63,771 nt of DNA from NCBI GenBank assembly GCA_028279585.1, contig JANQNL010000013.1, positions 1 through 63,771 of the forward strand, in the 5' to 3' direction. Position 1 is the stretch's first letter, and the number at the start of each line of letters is the position of its first letter. The position numbers and the translations under genes are program-made. This DNA comes from Thermoplasmatota archaeon (GTDB lineage Archaea > Thermoplasmatota > Penumbrarchaeia > JANQNL01). Below the pieces are notes generated by a model. That model saw only the letters and a program-made list of their open reading frames with translations, was not told where the DNA came from and searched no databases. Positions 26,165 through 33,617 of the stretch are shown here, in pieces.

Positions 26165-26295
26165 GGGAGAATGCAGGTGGCAGTCATCCCAGCTCTACCA
26201 CAAGAAACAGGTCCTTCTTGTGAGTTAATGATGAGTTGTGAGAAGGACCTGCCCTTTCTTTTGCTGGGATGACTGTTTCGAACCTGTGGTCTCCC
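26165..26295 (-). other. Family H long imperfect hairpin, copy H4
   Basis: GGGAGA pairs with TCTCCC, CAGTCATCCCAGC with GCTGGGATGACTG, and CAGGTCCTTCT with AGAAGGACCTG around a ~22-nt loop. The family H internal loop is recognised on the minus strand (AAAAGAAAGGG opposite TTTCTTGTGGTAGA), so this copy is read leftward. It is upstream of the rpl15e promoter; the 390-nt gap 26068-26457 holds only this, the promoter and the next element. Confidence 0.6.
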
Positions 26296-26300
26296 GAAGG

Positions 26301-26389
26301 CTACTTCCTGGTGAATGTCCAGCCAAAGGCTTGGATCTCTCATATTGGGGGACTTCGTCCCCCAACAATAGCTAATACTGAAGAAGTAG
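26301..26389. other. Branched hairpin element
   Basis: CTACTTC (26301-26307) pairs with GAAGTAG (26383-26389) and encloses a small AGCC/GGCT hairpin and a strong stem-loop TTGGGGGA/TCCCCCAA with loop CTTCG (26345-26365). It follows H4 directly. It may be the terminator of the TPD gene (ends 26458) or part of a larger structured RNA. Confidence 0.45.
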
Positions 26390-26457
26390 TTTAAAGACGA
26401 TGGGATCCTGTTGCTCCTTACGTCACAACCGAGCATGCATTTAAGGTAGAAACCACA

Positions 26458-27213
26458 TCACATCTCGCTTTCCACATCATCCGTCTCCACCAGGATCCCC
26501 TTGGGCCGTGGAACATCCGATGCCACACCGAACCAGTAAACCACCATCCCAGGCCCATGCTCGTCCAGGTAGTGTTCCAACTGGTTCTTCATGTTCCGCG
26601 AGACCTCTTTCCTGTCCCCAAAGCTTGCCTTGGACTCCACCCAGTGGATGTCCTGGTCCTTGAACCTGAACGAACCCTTGATCAAAAAGTCGGGGGTCTT
26701 GCCAGTCGTCTCCTCCCGCAGTTCGTCCTCTGTGAGGAAATCGATACCCTTGGCAGCCAGGAGGTCATGCATACGCTCTTCCCCCACTATCCCCCTGTCC
26801 GTCTGGATCCGGTTCCCTTCAGGTGAGTAGAGGATATCCGCCTCGCAGACCGCTATCAGTTCCTCCTTCAATCGTTCGTCCTTGAGCTGGTCAGGTTCAT
26901 GAAGGACCTTGCGATACCGCTTCTTCGACCAACCATGCTCCTGCATGATCAGAAGCCCGGTGAGAACAGCTGGAAAGCGCATTCGGTCCGCTATGGATAC
27001 CAGGTCCTCTCCACGCTTCCAGTCATTGTAAAGTTTCCGAGACTTGTTCTTGACACGGTAGTAATCCCCAGTGGCCTTCCTAACGGTCTTTTGAGAATAT
27101 ATGACGAAGACCATCTCTCTGTCCAGGTCGAACTCCTTGGCGACCCGGTCGACATCCTCCAACCGGTTCAGACGCTGAAGGAGCTTGTTGTATGTGGATA
27201 CGTCGAGTATCAT
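26458..27213 (-). CDS. TPD-domain nuclease-like protein (CDIN1/C15orf41 family)
   Basis: A 251-residue protein. The C-terminal half matches the TPD family named after its Thr-Pro-Asp motif: GKTPDFLIKGSFRF (~165-178) followed by HWVESKASFGDR (~190-200), the PD-(D/E)xK nuclease layout (Asp, then Glu-x-Lys). The N-terminal half is helical with a helix-turn-helix-like region (~20-75). Human CDIN1 of this family is linked to congenital dyserythropoietic anaemia, and the family is conserved in archaea; its substrate is not established. Start ATG 27213 precedes the conserved MILDVSTYNKLL. Close to rpl15e but separated by structured DNA. Confidence 0.75.
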   Translation of the reverse strand: MILDVSTYNKLLQRLNRLEDVDRVAKEFDLDREMVFVIYSQKTVRKATGDYYRVKNKSRKLYNDWKRGEDLVSIADRMRFPAVLTGLLIMQEHGWSKKRYRKVLHEPDQLKDERLKEELIAVCEADILYSPEGNRIQTDRGIVGEERMHDLLAAKGIDFLTEDELREETTGKTPDFLIKGSFRFKDQDIHWVESKASFGDRKEVSRNMKNQLEHYLDEHGPGMVVYWFGVASDVPRPKGILVETDDVESEM

Positions 27214-27263
27214 GGGAGACCTACGGTTGCCTAGATGAGCAGTGAGTAAATAAAATATAGGTT

Positions 27264-27310
27264 CTGGGGCCCGAACGGATCAGGCCCCAGATGTTGGAGC
27301 TATGCTCCAA
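27264..27310 (-). terminator. Double hairpin after ppsA
   Basis: Two perfect stems follow the ppsA stop codon on the minus strand: TTGGAGC/GCTCCAA with a 3-nt loop (27294-27310) and CTGGGGCC/GGCCCCAG with an 11-nt loop (27264-27290), then A/T-rich DNA with a TATA-like site. Confidence 0.45.
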
Positions 27311-30004
27311 TTACTTTCTGTTCTTTGGCACCTTGACGCCGAGCTTCTTCTCTGTCTGTGCGATCTTCAGTTTTGTCTGAAGAACGGTATCAGGGTTAAG
27401 AGAGATGCTGTCAATGCCGCACTCGACAAGGAACTGGGCGAAGCGTGGGTTGTCTGATGGACCCTGTCCACAGATACCGATCTTCATCTTCCTCTTCTTT
27501 GCGACCTTGATGACATCAGCGATCAAGCTCTTGACAGCAGATTCTTCCTCGTTATAGATAGATGCTACAAGTTCGGAGTCCCTGTCCAGACCCAGGGTCA
27601 GCTGGGTCAGGTCGTTGGAACCGATGGAGAAACCATCGAAGATGTCTGCGAACTCTTCAGCTGCAACGACATTTGAAGGTATCTCGCACATCACGTAGAA
27701 CTCAAGGCCGTTCTGGCCCTGCTTGAGCCCATACTTGTTGCATACCTTGACGACCTGCTTTCCTTCCTTTGGCGTCCTGCAGAACGGGATCATGATCTTG
27801 ACGTTATCGAATCCCATCTTGTTCCTGCACTGAAGGATAGCCTTGCACTCAAGACCGAAAGCTGGCTCGAACTTTGGATCATAGTATCTGGAAGCACCCC
27901 TCCAGCCGATCATTGGATTGCTCTCTTCAGGTTCGTAGAGGTAGCCGCCGATGAGGTTGGCATACTCGTTGGTCTTGAAGTCGCTCATCCTGACGATGAC
28001 ATCGTTCGGATAGAAAGCGGAGGCGATCCTTGCTATACCAGTTGCGAGAGTATCTACATAATACTGGCTCTTGTCCGTATATCCAACGGTCTTCTTATCG
28101 ATGGTGTCGATGACCTCTTTGAGCTTCCTGTAGGCAGAGCCAAGGAGCTCCTTGTTCTGGACCTTGTCCATTGCCTTGAGGTCGCTCTTCAGGGTCTTGT
28201 AGTCCATCAATGCCTTTGGATGGATACCGATGTGGGAGTTGATGATGAACTCAACACGAGCAAGACCGACACCGTCGTTGGGTATCTGGCCCTGGTCGAA
28301 CGCCCTCTCTGGGACTGCGAGGTTCATCATGATCATTGTCCTAGTTTCTGGTATCTCTATCCACTCGTCCTTGATCTCGTGTGGGACGTTTCCGGAATAG
28401 ACGAATCCGTCATCACCCTCAACACAGGACACGGTAACTTCCATGTCGGTCTGGAGGATCTGGGATGCGTTCAGTGTTCCCACGATACATGGGATACCAA
28501 GCTCCCTGGAGATGATGGCTGCGTGACAGGTCCTTCCACCCTTGTCCGTGACAATGGCTGCGGCCTTCTTCATGATAGGCTCCCAATCAGGGTCTGTCAT
28601 GGAGGTGACAAGAATGCTGCCAGGCTCGAACTTGTGGATGTCGCTGACCGATGGGATGTTGTTGACCATTCCCTGGCCGATCATCGAACCGACCGCCCTT
28701 CCGATGACAAGTTCCTTGTGGTTCTTCTTGACGTAGTCTGTGATCGTTGCCCTTCTGGAACCTGCGATGAACTTCTTGGCATCCTTGGTGGTCTTATACT
28801 GGAAGGTCTCGATGTGGAAGAACTTCTTGCCCTTCTCGACCTTGGTGATCTGCTTCTGGGAATGCACGGTCTCTGGTCTTGCCTGGACAATGAAGAGCTC
28901 GCCGGTGCCGACCTTCTTGCCGTCACCGTCCTTTGCCCACTCGATGTCCATAGGCTTGACGTAGTCATCAGGAAGTGGCTTGCCTGCCTTCTTGGCAGCT
29001 GCCTTTGCTTCCTTGGTGTAATGCTCCTCGATGGTGGTGGACCACCTGGCAAGCTTGAGGACGTCCGCATCGTCGAGGACGAACTTGTCCCTCTCTGCCT
29101 CTGGAACGAAGACGTTCTTGACAGGGTTCTTCTTGTTGTTGGTGTAGACCATCTTGATCTCTTTCTCACCAAGAACCTTGCCGACTATCGGCTGGAGCTT
29201 CTTGTTCTTAAGTAATGGTTTGTAAACGTAGAACTCGTCCGGATTAACAGCACCCTGGACAACGTTCTCACCAAGTCCCCAGGAACCTGTAATGAACACA
29301 ACGTCCTTGAAACCGGACTCGGTATCGATAGAGAATATGACACCGGAGCTTGAACTGTCGGACCTGACCATCTTCTGGATGACAATGGAGAGGTAGACGT
29401 CGAAGTGACCGAAGCCCTTGTCCTCCCTGTATGAGATGGCCCTATCTGTGAACAGTGATGCAAAGCAGCGCTTGCAAGCATTGATGATCTCCTTTCGTCC
29501 ACGGACGTTCAGGTAGGTCTCCTGCTGACCAGCAAATGAGGCATCTGGAAGGTCCTCAGCGGTTGCGGAGGAACGGACGGCTACGTCCACATCCTTGGTC
29601 TTGTACATCTTGGACAACTGATCGTAGGCCTCGATGATCTCATCCTCGAGGTCCTTGGGGAACTTCGCCCTGGCGATGGTGTCCCTGACCCTTGCTCCCC
29701 TATGCTGGAGGTTCTTGAGGTCGTGAGTATCAAGGTCTTTGAGGATGTCCTTGATCTTCTCCTCGATACCAGCATGGTTCAGAAGATATCTGTATGCCCG
29801 GGCTGTGATCGCGAACCCGTTAGGAACGTTTATTCCCTTACTGTCGAGGTTCTGGATCATCTCACCCAGAGAAGCGTTCTTTCCACCGACGAGGGGAACG
29901 TCCTGAATCCCGATCTCCTCGAACCAAAGGATGTTCTTCTCATCCCTTTTCAAATTGCTTTTAGCTTTTTTTGCAGCACCCTTTTTTGCTTTCTTTGCGG
30001 CCAT
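27311..30004 (-). CDS. ppsA: Phosphoenolpyruvate synthase
   Basis: Interconverts pyruvate + ATP and PEP + AMP + Pi, the entry step of gluconeogenesis. ~897 residues. ATP-grasp domain at the N-terminus (VGGKNASLGEMI, AVRSSATAEDLPDASFAGQQ), phosphohistidine domain with the catalytic His in GGRTCHAAIISRELGIPCIV (~480), and PEP-binding barrel (GWRGASRYYD, EFYVMCEIPSN, GFSIGSNDLTQL, GICGQGPSDNPRF). The start is ATG 30004 (GGGGGC upstream), which leaves an unusual Lys/Ala-rich extension of ~20 residues (AAKKAKKGAAKKAKS) before the conserved domain. Confidence 0.93.
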   Translation of the reverse strand: MAAKKAKKGAAKKAKSNLKRDEKNILWFEEIGIQDVPLVGGKNASLGEMIQNLDSKGINVPNGFAITARAYRYLLNHAGIEEKIKDILKDLDTHDLKNLQHRGARVRDTIARAKFPKDLEDEIIEAYDQLSKMYKTKDVDVAVRSSATAEDLPDASFAGQQETYLNVRGRKEIINACKRCFASLFTDRAISYREDKGFGHFDVYLSIVIQKMVRSDSSSSGVIFSIDTESGFKDVVFITGSWGLGENVVQGAVNPDEFYVYKPLLKNKKLQPIVGKVLGEKEIKMVYTNNKKNPVKNVFVPEAERDKFVLDDADVLKLARWSTTIEEHYTKEAKAAAKKAGKPLPDDYVKPMDIEWAKDGDGKKVGTGELFIVQARPETVHSQKQITKVEKGKKFFHIETFQYKTTKDAKKFIAGSRRATITDYVKKNHKELVIGRAVGSMIGQGMVNNIPSVSDIHKFEPGSILVTSMTDPDWEPIMKKAAAIVTDKGGRTCHAAIISRELGIPCIVGTLNASQILQTDMEVTVSCVEGDDGFVYSGNVPHEIKDEWIEIPETRTMIMMNLAVPERAFDQGQIPNDGVGLARVEFIINSHIGIHPKALMDYKTLKSDLKAMDKVQNKELLGSAYRKLKEVIDTIDKKTVGYTDKSQYYVDTLATGIARIASAFYPNDVIVRMSDFKTNEYANLIGGYLYEPEESNPMIGWRGASRYYDPKFEPAFGLECKAILQCRNKMGFDNVKIMIPFCRTPKEGKQVVKVCNKYGLKQGQNGLEFYVMCEIPSNVVAAEEFADIFDGFSIGSNDLTQLTLGLDRDSELVASIYNEEESAVKSLIADVIKVAKKRKMKIGICGQGPSDNPRFAQFLVECGIDSISLNPDTVLQTKLKIAQTEKKLGVKVPKNRK

Positions 30005-30057
30005 ATGAAGCCCCCTGTATATCATATACTGGAATTAGGACTGAAAAAGAGGGGTGC

Positions 30058-30067
30058 TATTTAAATC
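30058..30067 (-). promoter_or_regulatory. TATA box of ppsA
   Basis: GATTTAAATAGC on the minus strand, ~58 nt before ATG 30004. Confidence 0.5.
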
Positions 30068-30168
30068 ATTTCATTAGTAGGAATATAGGAACTATATTAC
30101 CGGAAATATGGGTGGGTCTGGTATGGTCCAGGAACAGCCGCTCCGCTATCTAGAAACGCTATGTGGGT

Positions 30169-32079
30169 TCACCTGAACCGGATCGTCTCAAGGTTCAGTG
30201 GCGACCTGGTCTCGATGCCGTACTTCTTGTAGATCGAAGACGCGAACTCGATGCACTTCGACTCATCGCCGTGATTGCAGATGACCCTCTCAGGTTTGGG
30301 ATCAGTATTGGAGATGTAGTTGATGAGCTGCTTGCGATCCGAGTGGCCGGAGAACCCATCGCAGGTCTCGACGTTGAGGTCGATGAGAACCTGGATGGAC
30401 TTGCCCCTGGAGCTCAGGTTGATCTCCTTGAGCCCCTTCTGGATCCTATGCCCGATGGTGCCCTCTGCCTGGTAACCGACAAAGACCAACGAGTTGTTGG
30501 CGTCCGGTGCCCATGACTTGAGATACTCCATCACAGGACCGCCGTTGAGCATTCCACTTGTTGCCAGGACGATGCTCGGATCAGGGTCTGCAAGGATGTT
30601 CTGCCTGGTCTCATGGCTGTCAACACGCCTGAACACATCGGACAGAAACGGATTGTCACCACGCTGGAAGATCCTGTTGCGAAGCTGGTTGTTGAGATAC
30701 TCCGGATAAGCTGTATGGATGGCTGTCGCTTCCATTATCATACCGTCGAGATAGACGGGCACAGGATCTATCTCCTTCTGCCTCATCATCTGCTCAAGGA
30801 CGAGCATGACCTCCTGGGATCTGCCCACAGCGAACACAGGAACAAGAACGTGTCCCTTCTTCTTCATGGTCCGCTTGATTATCTCCCGCAGAGCACGAGA
30901 CGCTTCCTTCCTGGATGGCTGGAAGTCCTTTCTTCCACCATAGGTGGACTCGATGAGAAGTGTCTCAAGTCTTGGGAACTTGTTCACAGCTGCGTTGAAC
31001 AGCCAGGTCTTCTCGTACTTGAAGTCACCAGAGAAGACGACGTTGTGAAGTCCGTCACCGATATGGAAGTGGCACAGCGCAGAGCCCAGGATGTGGCCTG
31101 CATTGTGCAAGGTCAACCTAACATCAGGCGAGATGTCTGTGGTCTCACCATACTGCAGCGGGATACAATGGATGATCTGCTCACGGACATGGGATGACTC
31201 GTACGGGGTCTTCTTGCCATCTGCCACAGCGACCTTCAGGAAATCTATCTGAAGGAGCGCCATGAGGTCCCTTGTAGGGGCAGTGCAATAGATGGGTCCG
31301 TCGAATCCATATTTGAACAGCAAGGGCACAAGACCGGAGTGGTCCAGATGAGCGTGGGTAACGATAACCGCGTCAATGGTCTCCAGCGGTAGGGCCTCTG
31401 GAGCGTTGAGGATCGGTGAGGACTTGGTGGTGGAGGACACGCTGACCCCGCAGTCGATGATGACCTTGGAGTGCCTTGTGGAAAGGAGGGTGCAGCTTCT
31501 GCCGACCTCCCTGTAGCCTCCAAGAGATGTTGTCCGCACCCAATTCTCCTCGTCGCCGATCTCCCTGTATATCCTATGACCGACCTTTTTGAGGAAGTCC
31601 TTCCTATCATCACGGACCTGGCGGAGATAATCTCGGATCTCCTTGACAGTCTTGGATGGGATAGGTGGTGTTCGGACGACCTTTGGGGCCCACCCGATGT
31701 TCTTCTTGATCGTGTTCAGGGTGTTGCCGTGCTTGCCAATGGCAAGTCCTGGAGAGAGCGCCTCTATGGTCACTTCCCCGCAGTCTGTATCGAAGAAGAT
31801 GTCCGTGATGTTTGCCTCTTCTGGCACGAGCTCGCGGATGGTGTCACCTGCGCTCTCAAGGTCTGCAAGCATGGATGGGTCCGGTCGAATGGCGACCCTC
31901 CTTCGCAGTCCCTGGGCCAAAGACTTGATCATCGAGTTGTCCTCGGCGAACAGATCGATGTTCTTTGTATAGATGACAATGACCGGTCCTTCGAACTCTA
32001 TCTCGGTCACTTCTACATTGTCAGGAAGTAGTTCTCTGACGGTAGCCTTTACCTGGTTCAGTACTTGGTTCAGACTCAT
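30169..32079 (-). CDS. fttA: aCPSF1/FttA, KH-domain beta-CASP ribonuclease
   Basis: Archaeal homologue of CPSF73 that cleaves nascent RNA and terminates transcription. 636 residues: two KH-like domains (~1-145, with LAIGKHGNTLNTIKKNIGW), a metallo-beta-lactamase core (TSLGGYREVGRSCTLL at ~185, metal motif THAHLDHSG ~240, HNAGHILGSA ~325, FSGDFKYE ~350), and a beta-CASP domain (ESTYGGR, VPVFAVGRSQEVM, LATSGMLNGGP, CDGFSGHSDR, VICNHGDES). Start ATG 32079 has a perfect GGAGATGAT site. The 113-nt region between it and psmB can fold into a hairpin that includes that ribosome site. Confidence 0.95.
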   Translation of the reverse strand: MSLNQVLNQVKATVRELLPDNVEVTEIEFEGPVIVIYTKNIDLFAEDNSMIKSLAQGLRRRVAIRPDPSMLADLESAGDTIRELVPEEANITDIFFDTDCGEVTIEALSPGLAIGKHGNTLNTIKKNIGWAPKVVRTPPIPSKTVKEIRDYLRQVRDDRKDFLKKVGHRIYREIGDEENWVRTTSLGGYREVGRSCTLLSTRHSKVIIDCGVSVSSTTKSSPILNAPEALPLETIDAVIVTHAHLDHSGLVPLLFKYGFDGPIYCTAPTRDLMALLQIDFLKVAVADGKKTPYESSHVREQIIHCIPLQYGETTDISPDVRLTLHNAGHILGSALCHFHIGDGLHNVVFSGDFKYEKTWLFNAAVNKFPRLETLLIESTYGGRKDFQPSRKEASRALREIIKRTMKKKGHVLVPVFAVGRSQEVMLVLEQMMRQKEIDPVPVYLDGMIMEATAIHTAYPEYLNNQLRNRIFQRGDNPFLSDVFRRVDSHETRQNILADPDPSIVLATSGMLNGGPVMEYLKSWAPDANNSLVFVGYQAEGTIGHRIQKGLKEINLSSRGKSIQVLIDLNVETCDGFSGHSDRKQLINYISNTDPKPERVICNHGDESKCIEFASSIYKKYGIETRSPLNLETIRFR

Positions 32080-32082
32080 CGC

Positions 32083-32195
32083 GGATCATCTCCGTCAAGT
32101 TGTCCAACTGCTCACTATGGATAAAGCTCTCAATAAGCAATTCCAAGAGCAGTTGTCTGAATGAGTTGGGAAATTGGAATGTGTGATTCAGATCC
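32083..32195 (-). other. Imperfect hairpin filling the psmB-fttA gap (H5)
   Basis: GGATC (32083) pairs with GATCC (32191-32195) and CAACTGCTC with GAGCAGTTG (plus strand). Between them the arms are interrupted, with extra bases on the right. The pairing GGATCATCTCC involves the fttA ribosome site. It resembles family H in shape but lacks a clear AAGAAAGG/TTTCTTG loop. Confidence 0.4.
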
Positions 32196-32825
32196 TTAGA
32201 TCTTCATGGCCTTCCTGCGAGCATCTATGGTCTTCTGCTCGACAGGTACCCAGCCTTTTGAGGATATCATGGCGATATCGTATCCATTGCCCGATGCGGC
32301 ATCCCTGCTCATAGCGGCGGTCAGACCGCGAATGGCAAGGTCCACACCATCATTGAGTTTCATGTTCGCTGTATAGTGGTCCTCGAGGACACCATAAACG
32401 TATGGAGAACCGGATCCGGTAGTGACGTAATCGTCTGGAATCGATCCACCAGCAGCGTCTAGGGAAAAGACGTGTCCCCCCTCATCATCCACCCCTCCGA
32501 TGACCAGCTGTACCCAGTATGGGTAATACCTTCTTCCAGAGAGAATGTTCGCCATGAGCGTTGAAGCTGCTGTGATGCTCATGGTGGTCTTCCGCTTGAG
32601 CTTGAACAGCTCTACTTCAGCAGAAAGATATCTTGCCAGCAGTTGAGCATCACCGACGAGACCGGCTGTGGTTAGCCCTATGTTCTCATCGATCTTGAAA
32701 AGCTTCTGCGTGGACTTGTGGGCGATCAAAGTGCCCATGGTGGCCCTGTGTTCTGTGCCAAGGACGACACCGTCTTTGCAAACGATACCTAGCGTTGTGG
32801 TCCCTGTATGAAGTTCTTTAGGCAT
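32196..32825 (-). CDS. psmB: 20S proteasome beta subunit
   Basis: Catalytic subunit of the archaeal proteasome, a threonine protease. 209 residues. A 7-residue propeptide (MPKELHTG) is followed by the mature N-terminal TTTLGIVCKDGVVLGTEHRA, with Thr as nucleophile, the Asp in CKDG and Lys-containing TLIAHKSTQKLFKI (~35-45), and the conserved YVTTGSGSPYVYGVLE with SRDAASGNGYD near the C-terminus. ATG 32825 has GAGGTG upstream. The alpha subunit gene is in the superoperon at 38890. It is followed by fttA on the same strand. Confidence 0.96.
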   Translation of the reverse strand: MPKELHTGTTTLGIVCKDGVVLGTEHRATMGTLIAHKSTQKLFKIDENIGLTTAGLVGDAQLLARYLSAEVELFKLKRKTTMSITAASTLMANILSGRRYYPYWVQLVIGGVDDEGGHVFSLDAAGGSIPDDYVTTGSGSPYVYGVLEDHYTANMKLNDGVDLAIRGLTAAMSRDAASGNGYDIAMISSKGWVPVEQKTIDARRKAMKI

Positions 32826-32872
32826 AAAGAAGACACCTCAAAAGTATTGAGTTGAGTGGGAATAATACCCCC

Positions 32873-32884
32873 CATATATAAAGC
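32873..32884 (-). promoter_or_regulatory. TATA box of psmB
   Basis: GCTTTATATATGG on the minus strand, ~50 nt before ATG 32825, giving a ~25-nt leader with GAGGTG. Confidence 0.55.
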
Positions 32885-33008
32885 TTTTCCGTATAGAAGC
32901 ATGTGACTGGTGGGGGTTGGAAACTGAGTATGGATAGTTAGGTTTGAATTGAACCCACCCACCAAGAATGCGAGTAACTTTTCACACGTCAGTAAAATAT
33001 CAAATATC

Positions 33009-33188
33009 CCAGTCAATTTCCTTCGTCTTGGGAGAAAGTGATTATCAGCATATCCGACACTTTCTCCTAAGCCCGCCAGGCGTATGGTTCAAAGGCGCCA
33101 AAGCCATGGCTGGGCCTCGATCTTTCGAGGCTGAGGTCGAGACGGGAGAAAGTGAGAGTGGTAGGACCATTCTGGCGGAAATTGCTGG
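33009..33188. other. Multi-branched structured region upstream of M2 (H6)
   Basis: CCAGTCAATTTCC (33009-33021) can pair with GGAAATTGCTGG (33177-33188). Inside are CTTGGGAGAAAGTG/CACTTTCTCCTAAG (33028-33075 region) and GCCTCG/CGAGGC (~33115-33132). CAATTTCCTTCGTC resembles the right-hand strand of family H internal loops. No ORF with coding character occurs in 32826-33617. Confidence 0.4.
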
Positions 33189-33354
33189 TCCAGTTTCAAA
33201 CCACTTCGTGGTTTACAACGGACTTGGATGTTAGGCCTGCAGTTGTTACGACCTAAACATCCAAGTCGCAGCCGCGTCAGGTCGTCGATGGCCTAAGCGG
33301 CCGCGCGCGCTTTTCATTTTCCCCCCTATCGCTAGCTTATGGGAAAATGAAAAA
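33164..33354 (+). repeat. Family M structured intergenic element, copy M2
   Basis: In order: hairpin GGACCA/TGGTCC (33164-33191); AAACCAC/GTGGTTT (33198-33214); hairpin ACTTGGATG/CATCCAAGT with TGTTAGG/CCTAAACA core (33222-33266); GC-rich module GCGTCAGGTCGTCGATGG followed by CGGCCGCGCGCGC (33267-33310); and hairpin TTTTCATTTTCCC/GGGAAAATGAAAA (33311-33354). The module order equals M1; the GC module is nearly identical to that of M4 read on the minus strand. Confidence 0.6.
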
Positions 33355-33355
33355 T

Positions 33356-33531
33356 GTCCCCCAGAACTAACGAGCCGCATCATGAATCAGCAGCTCTGAC
33401 CCGCCCTGGGGGGTGTGCGGCCGCGTGGTTGTCCTACCTATCATCGAGTCAAGGAGGGACCCATATGCGGCCCTACTGTAGTCGAGGATTTGCACCCCCG
33501 ATCACTGATCACGGGGGTCTTCGACCTCGAC
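33356..33531. other. Additional stem-loops after M2, possible structured RNA
   Basis: CCCCCAG (33358-33364) pairs with CTGGGGG (33406-33412); GGGGGTG (33409-33415) could alternatively pair with CACCCCC (33493-33499). GTCGAGG (33481-33487) pairs with CCTCGAC (33525-33531), enclosing a CCCCCG/CGGGGG stem with a symmetric 7/7 internal loop. The combination of three GC-rich stems in ~175 nt without an ORF suggests a folded RNA; it does not match known archaeal RNAs that I can recognise. Confidence 0.35.
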
Positions 33532-33617
33532 GGTGAGCATTCTATGTCTTGGGATATAGCATTTGCTATGTCTGTGAAAGATAGCGCCTGTGGTGGACGC
33601 TTCAAAGGGGGGGAAGC

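Noticed and set aside
25477-26436. L15e with a 120-residue N-terminal extension
   Set aside because: The extension reads through the promoter and H4, and GAGGTG is placed for ATG 26067, which gives the usual length.
33409-33499. A tRNA with long variable arm (GGGGGTG/CACCCCC 7-bp stem over 91 nt)
   Set aside because: No T-loop (TTCRANY) or anticodon arm can be placed on either strand.
33009-33531. RNase P RNA or SRP RNA in the psmB gap
   Set aside because: The conserved core of archaeal RNase P RNA (GGAAAGUCC-type CR-I and the CR-V partner) and the SRP helix 8 motif are not present on either strand.
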